Assembly (NCBI GenBank): GCA_002311665.1
Contig: DBYX01000005.1
Location: 140,059 to 185,651 of the forward strand
DNA length: 45,593 nt
Source of the DNA: Lachnoclostridium sp. UBA1175
GTDB taxonomy: Bacteria > Bacillota > Clostridia > Lachnospirales > Lachnospiraceae
Direction of reading: 5' to 3'
How positions within the stretch are numbered: position 1 is the first letter of the stretch; each line of letters begins with the position of its first letter. Positions 25,964 to 34,604 of this stretch are shown piece by piece. The position numbers and the translations under genes are program-made. Below the pieces are notes generated by a model, which worked only from the letters and a program-made list of their open reading frames with translations, was not told the DNA's origin and did not search any database.

Positions 25964-27021
25964 ATACACCGAGAGTAATACTTGCGGATGCGGATGTAAA
26001 CTATATCAGCAAGCTGCAGCGGCGGTTTATCGAAGAGTACTTCAACAAGATCAAACTTGAGATCTTTACGCAGAAGCAGTGCCTCGAGAGGCAGTTTTCA
26101 ACGCCTCAGGTTGTCGATGTGATGGTTGTTTCCGAGTCAATGTTTGAACGGGATTTGCTGCGCCACGACATTCGTTTTCTCTTCGTTCTCACGGAAGGTG
26201 AGTCCGGTACCGAGTATATACCGGGAGTGAATTACATATCTCGATACACAATGCTGAAGGCAATCTTCAGCGAGATTGTCGGTAAAAGTTCTCCGACATT
26301 TTCCTTCGGGGAGGAGGACAAGGCACAGGAGCCGCAGATCGTGCTTGTGACATCTGCTGCCGGAGGCGTCGGTAAGACGACGGTAGCACTCGGAGTAAGC
26401 GCATCACTTGCCAAGAGCTACAAGAAGGTGCTTTACATTGACGCTGAGTGGATGCAGACATTTGCCATGTATCTGAACAATCCGGCGCCGATCACAGCCA
26501 ATGAGGTCTACGCAAAATTAATCGCGGGCAACAGGGAGAAACTCTACGAAGATATCGCGTATGCGATCCGTGAGCAGGGCTTTCACTATCTTCCGCCGTT
26601 CAATGCTCCGTTGCTTTCGTTAGGTTTGTCATACCGCATATTCTCACAGATAGCGGAAGCGGCGAAACAATCAAAGAAGTACGATTTTATCATCATTGAC
26701 TCTGAGAGCGTGTTCGACGAGGAGAAGACGAAACTTATCAATCTTGCGGATCGTGTCATTGTTATCACGCAGCAGACGAGGACAGCAGTGAACAAGACCA
26801 ACTGTCTGTATGACAGCTTGAGCGGAACTTCGAGCGATAAATACCTGTACATCTGCAATGCGTTCGACAAGAATGCGGACAACTATCTGATGGAGTCCTC
26901 CAAGGTTGTTAAGTTTGCCGTGAACGATTATATCCAGGCATTCAGCGCGATGGAGAAGAAGTCGATTGACAGTCTTGCAAAAGAAAGAGACATTCAGCGG
27001 ATTGCTTATCTGCTGATCTGA
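25960..27021 (+). CDS. TadZ/CpaE/MinD-like ATPase
   Basis: P-loop ATPase of the ParA/MinD superfamily with an N-terminal receiver-like domain, the layout of TadZ/CpaE localisation factors. The protein has 353 residues. Residues 1-120 look like a degenerate receiver (VILADADVNYISKLQRRF onward) without a clear phospho-acceptor pocket. The Walker A is TSAAGGVGKTTVALG with Lys139; the extra signature lysine of the deviant Walker A (KGGVGKT) is replaced by Ala. YIDAEW and YDFIIIDSESVFDEEK follow as the other nucleotide motifs. It is coupled by overlap to the FHA gene and followed 14 bases later by the YukD-like gene. A role in placing the secretion machine at a pole or site is an inference by analogy to TadZ. 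Confidence 0.82.
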   Translation: MNTPRVILADADVNYISKLQRRFIEEYFNKIKLEIFTQKQCLERQFSTPQVVDVMVVSESMFERDLLRHDIRFLFVLTEGESGTEYIPGVNYISRYTMLKAIFSEIVGKSSPTFSFGEEDKAQEPQIVLVTSAAGGVGKTTVALGVSASLAKSYKKVLYIDAEWMQTFAMYLNNPAPITANEVYAKLIAGNREKLYEDIAYAIREQGFHYLPPFNAPLLSLGLSYRIFSQIAEAAKQSKKYDFIIIDSESVFDEEKTKLINLADRVIVITQQTRTAVNKTNCLYDSLSGTSSDKYLYICNAFDKNADNYLMESSKVVKFAVNDYIQAFSAMEKKSIDSLAKERDIQRIAYLLI

Positions 27022-27035
27022 CAGGAGAGGGAATC

Positions 27036-27293
27036 ATGGAAAGGGACAAAGCCATAGTGACATTGCGGATGCCACAGCGCAACCGCTCAGTCGATCTGGA
27101 GGTACCGCTCAACATAACGGCCAATGAGCTGATCATAGCACTGAACTCGGCATATGATCTCGGCATCAATGTCAATGATGTGCAGAGCTGTTATATGACG
27201 GCTGTGGAGCCGATTATTCTGTTGCGTGGTAATCGCACGCTCGCAGAATTCGGAGTTCGAAACGGAACTGTACTGGAATACACGAAAAGGTAG
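27036..27293 (+). CDS. esaB: EsaB/YukD-like ubiquitin-fold protein
   Basis: Small cytosolic protein of type VIIb secretion systems with a ubiquitin-like fold; it is needed for or regulates secretion in Bacillus and Staphylococcus. The protein has 85 residues: IVTLRMPQRNRSVDLEVPLNITANELIIALNSAY gives the beta-hairpin and helix, and RTLAEFGVRNGTVLEYTKR the closing strand, as in YukD (ending without a GlyGly conjugation tail). GAGAGGGA lies before the ATG. It lies 9 bases ahead of essC, the order seen in known loci. GC content is still intermediate here. Confidence 0.85.
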   Translation: MERDKAIVTLRMPQRNRSVDLEVPLNITANELIIALNSAYDLGINVNDVQSCYMTAVEPIILLRGNRTLAEFGVRNGTVLEYTKR

Positions 27294-27302
27294 GAGAAAA
27301 CC

Positions 27303-30300
27303 GTGGGAGATCGCTATCGCATCATTTTGACCGGAAAGAATCTTTACAAAGAGGCGGAACTACTGCCCGAGATGAAAGAGTTTCGAATCGGTACCGCAAT
27401 GGAGTGTGACCTTCGTCTGCGCCGGGAACAGTATTTTGAGCCCGTTGAGCTGACACTGGTCCGCAACGGTGATGTATGGACGGTACTGTGCGCGAACAAT
27501 TTGTTCCTGAACATCGGTGACGCTCGAAAGTTGTTCACAATGCAGTTGGAGCATGGATACGTATTTCGCGTGTGCTACCAAAGTTCCGGAAGCGAGCTTC
27601 TTTCGGTTGAGTTCCTGATTGATTTTGAGAATGAAAGCAAGAAACTGAATCGTCGCATCGATGTGTCGGCACTGCAGTATTTCAGCATCGGTGTCGGCGG
27701 CAACAACCAGATTGTCCTGAACAGCAAGTATCTTCGCAGAGATGAGATCAGTTGCATTCAGGCGAACGGAGCGTTGACGATCACGGTCAGCAACACAACT
27801 TACGGTATTTATGTGAACGGAAGGAAAATGATGAGCGGAGTTACCGTTCAGTCAGGAGATTTCTTCTCTCTTTCTGATGCCGTATTTTACTACAGCGGTG
27901 GATATCTGTGGACGGATAATTCCGATGTAGTACGAACCGCGCTGCCGGTCTATGTAGATACAAGAGGCGATGAGTATCCGCTTTTCCATCGTAATACGCG
28001 CGTCAAGGTGGTGCCCTCGGAAGAAAAGATTGAAATCCTGGATCCGCCACAGAAGCCGGAGAAGCCGAAGGCAAATCTCTTCCAGCGTTTGTTTCCTTCT
28101 TTGGGTATGTTGATCGCCGCCGGAATCATGGCATATATGGGCGGCGCCACGATGCTGATCTTCTCCGGAATATCTGCATTAATGGCCATTATTACTGCAG
28201 TTGTAGGTATTATTCAAGGGAAGAAAGAGTTTAAGGAAAAAACGAAAGAGCGTATTGAGAAGTATGAGGCATACATTGAGGGAAAACGAGAAGAAATAAC
28301 GAAAGCGCGAGATGAGGAACGGAGGACCCTTGAAGCTATTTATTGCTCTGAAAATGAGAATATCAATCGTTTGACTCATTTTTCATGTGACCTTTTTGAT
28401 CGCAACCGAGAAGACGCAGATTTTTTGTGCGTTCGGTTGGGAACAGGTGCTGTGGAAGCAAAGCAGAAAATAGATTATAAGAAGCAGGAACGATTGGAGA
28501 TTGAAGATGATCTGCAAAAGAAACCGGAAGAGATTTCTGAGGAGTTTCACAATGTTGATTGTGCTCCAGTCATTTGTAATTTAAAAAAATCCAATGCAGT
28601 AGGAGTTATCGGCCCCGAAGAAGCCCGGCAAGCTATGCTCAATAGAATGATTCTTGATATAGCGGCAAGGCACTACTATTCAGATGTAAAGATGTTCTTT
28701 ATTGCGTCTTCAAATCATTCCGATTTAGTATGGCGATATCGTATGCTTCCTTTCGTATGGAATGATGTATTGCATACAAGAAATATTGTATGTAACGAGA
28801 CGAGTAAAGATTTGATTTTCGAATTTCTGTACAAGGAATTGAGTTATAGGGATCAAAACAAGGAGCATGACAGTCATTTTATTATATTTGTTCTCGATGA
28901 TTGTGGGTTAAAAACACATCCGATTTCAAAATTTATTGATAAGGCGAAAGATCTTGATGTGACGTTTGTTTTCTTTGCTCAGAACAGGGCAGAGATTGCG
29001 CAGGGATGTGCGTATCTGATTAGTCTTGCTGATCCATACAATGGGGTGATTGTTGATACATCAGATAGAAATAAAGAGACAAAATTTGTTTGTGCGGAGA
29101 TTGGCCAAGATCTTGTTGACTCGTTAGTGACGTTGCTGGCTCCGGTGTATACAGAAGAAATATCACTCGAAGGGTCATTGACTAGAAACATAACATTGTT
29201 TCAGCTTTTGAATATCTTTACTGTGGATGATCTGGATCTTAAAATGCGATGGAATCGATCCCAAGTATTCAAAACGATGGCGGCACCAATAGGCGTTTCA
29301 AAAACTGGTATTGTGTCGCTTGACCTTCACGATAAAGCGCATGGCCCTCATGGTTTGGTCGCAGGGACTACCGGATCTGGAAAATCAGAGTTACTGCAAA
29401 CATATATTCTTTCGATGGCGACATTGTTTCATCCTTACGAGGTAGGTTTTGTAATTATCGACTTTAAAGGCGGTGGAATGGTAAACCAGTTCAGACAATT
29501 GCCGCACTTGTTGGGTGCCATTACTAATATTGATGGTCGAGCTATCAATCGATCCTTAAAATCTATCAAGGCTGAACTTCAAAAGAGACAAAGATTATTT
29601 GCCGACGCTGATGTTAATCATATAGACAAGTACATTCAAAAGTATAAGATGGGCGAAGTGCAGGAAGCACTTCCGCATCTGATAATTATAGTTGATGAGT
29701 TTGCAGAATTAAAGGCAGAGCAACCAGAGTTTATGAAGGAATTAATCTCAGCTGCTCGAATTGGACGTAGCCTGGGTGTTCACCTTATTCTTGCCACACA
29801 GAAACCGTCAGGTCAGGTAAATGAGCAGATTTGGAGTAATTCACGTTTCAAACTGTGTCTAAAGGTACAAAGTCAAGAGGATAGTAATGAGGTATTGAAA
29901 TCTCCTCTGGCGGCAGAAATAAAAGAACCGGGACGTGCTTATTTGCAAGTTGGAAACAATGAGATCTTTGAGTTGTTTCAATCTGCATACAGCGGGGCGT
30001 CTGAGAAGACAGATGATGCTAGCATTAAGGAATTCACAATTTACAGCCTTTTGGATACGGGGCGGCGTGAACCTGTATATTCGCAGAAAAGACAGAAAAA
30101 CGGAGAACAAAATTCTACTCAGTTAGATGCAATAGTGAAATATGTTGCTGAATACTGTAATAAGGAGAATGTGACAAAACTCGCAGACATTTGTTTGCCT
30201 GAATTGGGTCAAAGCATAGTTTTTCCTCACAAGGAGGAATTGCTTCCTAAGGAGAATAGTATTGTAGTTGAAATCGGAATTTATGATGATCCGGATAACC

Positions 30301-31814
30301 AACGGCAAGGGGTTTGTTCGGTTAATCTAACTAGTGAAAATCTGATGATTATCGGCTCGGCTCAATCGGGTAAAACCAATATGCTTCAGACGATCATTAG
30401 AAGTATTTCAACAAAGTATTCAACTGATGAGGTTGTAATTTACATCATTGATTTTGCATCGATGATTCTGAAGTCGTTTGAACAGATGAATCATGTCGGA
30501 GGAGTTGTAACATCTTCTGAGGATGAAAAGCTTAAAAACCTCATGAAACTACTGTTCTCAGAGATCGAAACAAGAAAGGAAAAGCTGCTGACTTATGGAT
30601 TAAGTTCTTTTGCGGCATATCGTGAAGCAGGATTGACCGAACTTCCGCAGATTGTCTTGCTGATTGACAACATCACTGCATTAAAGGAGCTGTATTTTAG
30701 AGATAATGATGATGAACTAATCAATCTCTGCCGCGAAGGTTTGACAGTGGGTATTAGTGTCGTTGTTGCTAATTCACAAACTGCAGGAATAGGGTATAAG
30801 TATCTTTCAAGTTTTTCAAGTCGTATAGCAATGTTTTGTAATGATTCAAGTGAATACAGTGCTCTGTTTGATCACTGTAGCGAGAGAATAGATGATATTC
30901 GTGGTCGATGCATCATTGAGGTCGATAAGGTTCATCTAGAGTGTCAAACATTTCTGGCTTTTGAAGGTGAGAAGGAGATTGATAGAGTTGGGTCTGTTCG
31001 ACAGTACATTGCAGAATGTAATGCGATTAATCCACGTGGTATGACAAGCATTATTCCGGTAATTCCGGAAGTAATAGATTCTGATTATGTTATAACAAAC
31101 CATTCCATTAGAATGAAGGCAGAAGGGAAAGTGGTTCTTGGATTAGATTATGCAGATGTTATGCCGTTTGTTGTGGATATTAAATCACTTGGTGTTCTTG
31201 CTGTTTCGGGAAGGGAAAATGCTGGCAGACATAATTTTATAAAGTCAATTGTGAAAATGTGTGAGTTGGTACATCCCGGATCGACGGAGGTATATATCAT
31301 CGACGGAATAAGAAGAAGGCTCTTTTCGTTAAAGGATGATGCAAATGTCTTTTCTTATGACTGCGTACAGGAAAAAGCTGTCTTTTTGGTCAAAGAAATA
31401 TGTTCTGAATTGAAATATCGATATGATGCGCTTGCAACAGGTGATGATTCGGTATTGAATGATTCGAAGACGCTTCTTTTGATTTTGGATAATTATGATG
31501 CAGTTGAAGCTATTTGTAATGATCCTATGGCACTGTCCGCTTACAAGGATATCACAGGGAAGTATAAGAATATGAATGTGTGTGTAATTCTTGGCGGATT
31601 TGAAAATGAAAGCGTTTCTTATTCGGCGCCGGAAATATATAAAAAAGCAAGGGATGCAAGGCATTTTATGTTCTTTGATGATTTGGTCAACTTGAAGATT
31701 TTTGATATGTCTTTGACAGTGGTAAGACAGTATAAAAAACCGATAGAACTTGGAGATGGCTATTACATTAAAGACAATAACTGTCAAAAGATAAAGACAG
31801 TTCTATGTGTCTGA
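27303..31814 (+). CDS. essC: Type VIIb secretion ATPase EssC/YukBA
   Basis: Membrane motor of the type VII secretion system. GTG start at 27303 after AGGAG; 1503 residues, typical of full-length EssC. Two FHA-like modules occupy about 1-220; two membrane segments lie at about 265-310; three FtsK/SpoIIIE ATPase domains follow. Domain 1 is intact: Walker A GTTGSGKS (688-695) and Walker B IIIVDEFAEL (Asp798, Glu799). Domain 2 has GSAQSGKT (Lys1024) and LLIDN (Asp1122, with Asn in place of the catalytic Glu). Domain 3 has GRENAGRHN (1303-1311), where the Walker Lys is Arg. This pattern of one active and two mostly substrate- or nucleotide-binding domains fits EssC. GC falls from about 50 % to about 35 % near 28.18-28.20 kb inside the membrane segment, a likely recombination joint. 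Confidence 0.95.
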   Translation: MGDRYRIILTGKNLYKEAELLPEMKEFRIGTAMECDLRLRREQYFEPVELTLVRNGDVWTVLCANNLFLNIGDARKLFTMQLEHGYVFRVCYQSSGSELLSVEFLIDFENESKKLNRRIDVSALQYFSIGVGGNNQIVLNSKYLRRDEISCIQANGALTITVSNTTYGIYVNGRKMMSGVTVQSGDFFSLSDAVFYYSGGYLWTDNSDVVRTALPVYVDTRGDEYPLFHRNTRVKVVPSEEKIEILDPPQKPEKPKANLFQRLFPSLGMLIAAGIMAYMGGATMLIFSGISALMAIITAVVGIIQGKKEFKEKTKERIEKYEAYIEGKREEITKARDEERRTLEAIYCSENENINRLTHFSCDLFDRNREDADFLCVRLGTGAVEAKQKIDYKKQERLEIEDDLQKKPEEISEEFHNVDCAPVICNLKKSNAVGVIGPEEARQAMLNRMILDIAARHYYSDVKMFFIASSNHSDLVWRYRMLPFVWNDVLHTRNIVCNETSKDLIFEFLYKELSYRDQNKEHDSHFIIFVLDDCGLKTHPISKFIDKAKDLDVTFVFFAQNRAEIAQGCAYLISLADPYNGVIVDTSDRNKETKFVCAEIGQDLVDSLVTLLAPVYTEEISLEGSLTRNITLFQLLNIFTVDDLDLKMRWNRSQVFKTMAAPIGVSKTGIVSLDLHDKAHGPHGLVAGTTGSGKSELLQTYILSMATLFHPYEVGFVIIDFKGGGMVNQFRQLPHLLGAITNIDGRAINRSLKSIKAELQKRQRLFADADVNHIDKYIQKYKMGEVQEALPHLIIIVDEFAELKAEQPEFMKELISAARIGRSLGVHLILATQKPSGQVNEQIWSNSRFKLCLKVQSQEDSNEVLKSPLAAEIKEPGRAYLQVGNNEIFELFQSAYSGASEKTDDASIKEFTIYSLLDTGRREPVYSQKRQKNGEQNSTQLDAIVKYVAEYCNKENVTKLADICLPELGQSIVFPHKEELLPKENSIVVEIGIYDDPDNQRQGVCSVNLTSENLMIIGSAQSGKTNMLQTIIRSISTKYSTDEVVIYIIDFASMILKSFEQMNHVGGVVTSSEDEKLKNLMKLLFSEIETRKEKLLTYGLSSFAAYREAGLTELPQIVLLIDNITALKELYFRDNDDELINLCREGLTVGISVVVANSQTAGIGYKYLSSFSSRIAMFCNDSSEYSALFDHCSERIDDIRGRCIIEVDKVHLECQTFLAFEGEKEIDRVGSVRQYIAECNAINPRGMTSIIPVIPEVIDSDYVITNHSIRMKAEGKVVLGLDYADVMPFVVDIKSLGVLAVSGRENAGRHNFIKSIVKMCELVHPGSTEVYIIDGIRRRLFSLKDDANVFSYDCVQEKAVFLVKEICSELKYRYDALATGDDSVLNDSKTLLLILDNYDAVEAICNDPMALSAYKDITGKYKNMNVCVILGGFENESVSYSAPEIYKKARDARHFMFFDDLVNLKIFDMSLTVVRQYKKPIELGDGYYIKDNNCQKIKTVLCV

Positions 31815-31860
31815 AATATTTCAGGAAGAAAGGTGGAAAATATAAAAAAGGAGAAAAACT

Positions 31861-32304
31861 ATGGATGAAGAATTAGAGAAAAGAGAGCTACAGATTCGAC
31901 AGATTCAAGAGAGAATTAATAAGTTGTTGCGTATGATAGAAGATAGTGAGAGCGTCTGGAATTCTTTGAGAAGAGAAAATGAAACTCTAAATACAGGCTA
32001 CGAGAAAATTGCTTCATGTAAGGCGCAACTTCAAGAAGAAGATGAAACATATGGAAATCTGTTGAAAGAACAAATGAGTGCGTTTTCTCCCGCCTTGAAT
32101 TTTGTGCAAGCATTCCTTGAAAAAGCAAAAAAAGAAATTGATGGAGAGCAGAACAAGAGATGTTTTTCATTGTTACAAGAGGCATTGGAGAAACTGAGAA
32201 AACAGGTCTTGAACAATGAACAAGAGATGGATCGACTTAGACGAAATATTAATTCAATGAGAAATGAAGTATCGCAACTGAAAGTGCAATTGAATAGTTT
32301 ATGA
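31861..32304 (+). CDS. Small coiled-coil protein, YwqH/DUF5082-like effector partner
   Basis: 147 residues, almost entirely helical and charged with heptad-like stretches at both ends (QIRQIQERINKLLRMIEDSE; EMDRLRRNINSMRNEVSQLKVQL). No signal peptide or membrane segment. AAGGAG precedes the ATG. Size, composition and place directly after essC and before a small WXG-like protein and a large effector candidate resemble the ywqH-ywqI-ywqJ order of LXG loci, where such proteins act as effector chaperones or adaptors. The family assignment rests on context and look, not on a search. AT-rich, like the rest of the cargo block. Confidence 0.6.
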   Translation: MDEELEKRELQIRQIQERINKLLRMIEDSESVWNSLRRENETLNTGYEKIASCKAQLQEEDETYGNLLKEQMSAFSPALNFVQAFLEKAKKEIDGEQNKRCFSLLQEALEKLRKQVLNNEQEMDRLRRNINSMRNEVSQLKVQLNSL

Positions 32305-32315
32305 GGTGACAAAAC

Positions 32316-32615
32316 ATGAGCACAGAAACAACAGTAAAGTATCAAGAGTTAAACAATGGAAAAAAGAAATTCAGTCAAGTCGTAACGGATTTAGAGAACG
32401 CAAAGATTCAAAGAGGAAAGATGGTGTTTAATCCAATCGAGGTGGGAGGTCTTACTGCGGAACAAGCAGTGTGTGGCTTTGAATCGATTTACGGAAAACT
32501 CATTGATGAAATATCTTCGTTAATTGCTAATGCGGAGTCGTTTCTCACAGAAGTAGGCATAACCTTTGAAAACCTTGACAATACAGTGGCTAGCGATATT
32601 CAAAAAGAGGTGTAA
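32316..32615 (+). CDS. Small helical WXG100-like protein, YwqI/DUF5344-like effector partner
   Basis: 99 residues predicted as two helices, with no central WXG; the turn region reads VFNPIEVGGLTAEQAVCGFESIYGKL. That is the look of the Lap/YwqI class that pairs with the N-terminal domain of LXG effectors. GAGGTGA (32303-32309) overlaps the stop of the upstream gene, and its own stop overlaps the start of the downstream effector candidate (TAATG), so all three are translationally coupled. This is strong context for a secretion pre-complex. Family assignment is by inference. Confidence 0.6.
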   Translation: MSTETTVKYQELNNGKKKFSQVVTDLENAKIQRGKMVFNPIEVGGLTAEQAVCGFESIYGKLIDEISSLIANAESFLTEVGITFENLDNTVASDIQKEV

Positions 32616-34501
32616 TGGGTATGTATAACTATATTAATGACAGTCAACTTCAATTATACACGAAGAACATGAGGCAATCAGAGTTACGTGTGACAGATTG
32701 GTTTTATGAAGATATTGGATTTGCTTCAAATATCTGTTTGAACTGGATAACAATCGCAGTTATGCATTTTAAAAAAGCGCTTAAGACTATTGCTGAGGAG
32801 GTAGTATCATCCGGGTCGACACACGATGCATTGGTTGAATACGTTTCAATCTATGAAGAACTTGGCGACATAATGAAAGATATGGGTGATCAGTATCGCT
32901 CCTTGTGTAATACTTATGTGTCGGATGTTAACGATTGGGATCAGTTTGTGTATCAGGCTAGTAAAACAGCCAGAATTATAAGAGATTTCTCCGACGATAA
33001 GTATTACTCCATTAAGGGGTATTTAAAGACGACTCCTCCCGGAGGATTGAAAGTAGTTACGAATGTTCTTTCCTGGGCAGTCGGGACTCCGGTGAGAGGG
33101 GTTCAGGAGATAGGGAATCTTATCGATGAATCTAAAAGATGTAGGAGTTCTTATATAGCTAACCTGGCAAATCGAAAGGATTGTGATGCACAGGAACTCA
33201 AGGCTATTTTTGATCGTGTAAAGAATTGCGATTCTGCGTATGCACAGAAGTTTGGCGCACTTTATGATGAACTTTACGAAGCATATAGCATTTTATGTAG
33301 AACTAATGAGGTGTTTGAAAAGAAAACTGCATTTAATCCTTCTACTATCAATGATTTGCACATACAGATCGAAGGAATCAAAAGAATTAAAGAAGTTACT
33401 GACCGTAAGTTGAATATAGTGTCTAATGTAAACCCGACAATTGAACAGATAACAGATTTTGTAGATGATTTTAGAAACGAGCATTTTTTCCTCAATCTTT
33501 CTCCTGAATTGAACAGGTTTGTTGGAGAAATATCTACAGGAGATGCAATCCTTATGGCGTTGTTCAATGGCGACAATATCATTGCAACACATTATGGAAC
33601 AATTACAATTCCCCCGGAAGTGCCCAAGAAGAAGAGATACGAGTACGTCATGCTGAAAAAGCAATTGGCGGAAATAATTGCAGATGTAGCTGATTCAGAG
33701 ATCGAGATTTCCACAGAAGCGTATGAAACTGCGAAAACCATTTTCTCAACACTCAAGGATGGGAAAAAACTTGCTTCAGATTATGAAGTATACAAAGGAA
33801 TTTACGACAAAGTATGCGATACTTTTGGAGCAGTTGCCGATGGATTGGATGTAGGCGTTGATGTGGCGGAGATATTTATTCATATATGCGCCGATTATAC
33901 TGAGAATCAGAACGTGATTGCGTCACTTGCAGCCAATGCGACAGAAGGGAGTTTGTTAAGCATTGCTGTAGCACAATTACAGGAAGAATACAAGGATGCA
34001 TATTTAAGAGGGGTAGTTGAGTTTTGTGATTTTGCATTCCCCAAATTAACGAAGGCAGTAATAAAAGGGGGAACAAAGGAAATTTTGGCTCTTGCAGGAG
34101 GCTCAGCCGGTGGTTTGTATTCTTTGGCAAGTTTTGGAATAAAGACTGTTGGTACGATTACCGGAGCTACAAAACATGTAAGTTCAAAAGTGGAGTTTTG
34201 TACGCTGTATAATTCACTCAGTGACATAGAGCACGCATATAAGGAAAATTTTGCCAATGTTAAGGCTGGCAACACCTCGGAACAAGATATTTTGAATTTG
34301 CAGAATTCCTTTGAGGTAATGAAAAGGTCGTATGCAAAACTTTACAAACTAATGGGAGACAGTGTTGGAGCATCAGGAGATATCAATAGACAGGCATACT
34401 ATCAATATGTATCGCGTAGTCTTGAGAAAGCATCAATATCGAACGGTATTTCAGAAATAGTTTCCTATGAGACGTTCTTGAGCGGTAAATTCACAGTGTG
34501 A
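32615..34501 (+). CDS. LXG-like type VII effector candidate with no recognised toxin domain
   Basis: 628 residues, AT-rich, starting inside the stop of the upstream small gene. Residues 1-250 are mainly helical with regular hydrophobic spacing, as expected for a secretion domain that pairs with small WXG-like partners; a textbook LxG motif is not evident. The C-terminal third is also helical and contains a Gly/Ala-rich hydrophobic stretch at about 489-516 (ILALAGGSAGGLYSLASFG and onward), which could be a membrane-inserting or glycine-zipper-like element. I recognise no nuclease, deaminase, ADP-ribosyltransferase or NADase motif. No signal peptide. No immunity-like gene follows directly. A structural or non-toxic exported role is equally possible. 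Confidence 0.55.
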   Translation: MGMYNYINDSQLQLYTKNMRQSELRVTDWFYEDIGFASNICLNWITIAVMHFKKALKTIAEEVVSSGSTHDALVEYVSIYEELGDIMKDMGDQYRSLCNTYVSDVNDWDQFVYQASKTARIIRDFSDDKYYSIKGYLKTTPPGGLKVVTNVLSWAVGTPVRGVQEIGNLIDESKRCRSSYIANLANRKDCDAQELKAIFDRVKNCDSAYAQKFGALYDELYEAYSILCRTNEVFEKKTAFNPSTINDLHIQIEGIKRIKEVTDRKLNIVSNVNPTIEQITDFVDDFRNEHFFLNLSPELNRFVGEISTGDAILMALFNGDNIIATHYGTITIPPEVPKKKRYEYVMLKKQLAEIIADVADSEIEISTEAYETAKTIFSTLKDGKKLASDYEVYKGIYDKVCDTFGAVADGLDVGVDVAEIFIHICADYTENQNVIASLAANATEGSLLSIAVAQLQEEYKDAYLRGVVEFCDFAFPKLTKAVIKGGTKEILALAGGSAGGLYSLASFGIKTVGTITGATKHVSSKVEFCTLYNSLSDIEHAYKENFANVKAGNTSEQDILNLQNSFEVMKRSYAKLYKLMGDSVGASGDINRQAYYQYVSRSLEKASISNGISEIVSYETFLSGKFTV

Positions 34502-34604
34502 TGTTTGTAAATAAACTTGTTGCTGACTGTAGCAACGCTAAAGTGTTATTTTGATAATCTCCGGGTAATCCGGAAATTATAAATATTCCAAAGGAGGATG
34601 TATC
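34502..34604 (+). promoter_or_regulatory. Leader of the WXG100 gene: hairpins and strong ribosome-binding site
   Basis: Holds a hairpin GTTGCT/AGCAAC (34518-34536), a second short one TCCGG/CCGGA (about 34559-34573), a possible -10 GATAAT (34553-34558) with no good -35, and AAAGGAGG (34590-34597). This would allow separate processing or expression of the WXG100 gene at a high level. Confidence 0.35.

Noticed and set aside
28140..34560. Integrated phage or transposon as the source of the AT-rich block
   Set aside because: No integrase, transposase, terminal inverted repeats or attachment-site duplication seen; homologous exchange within essC is the simpler reading.
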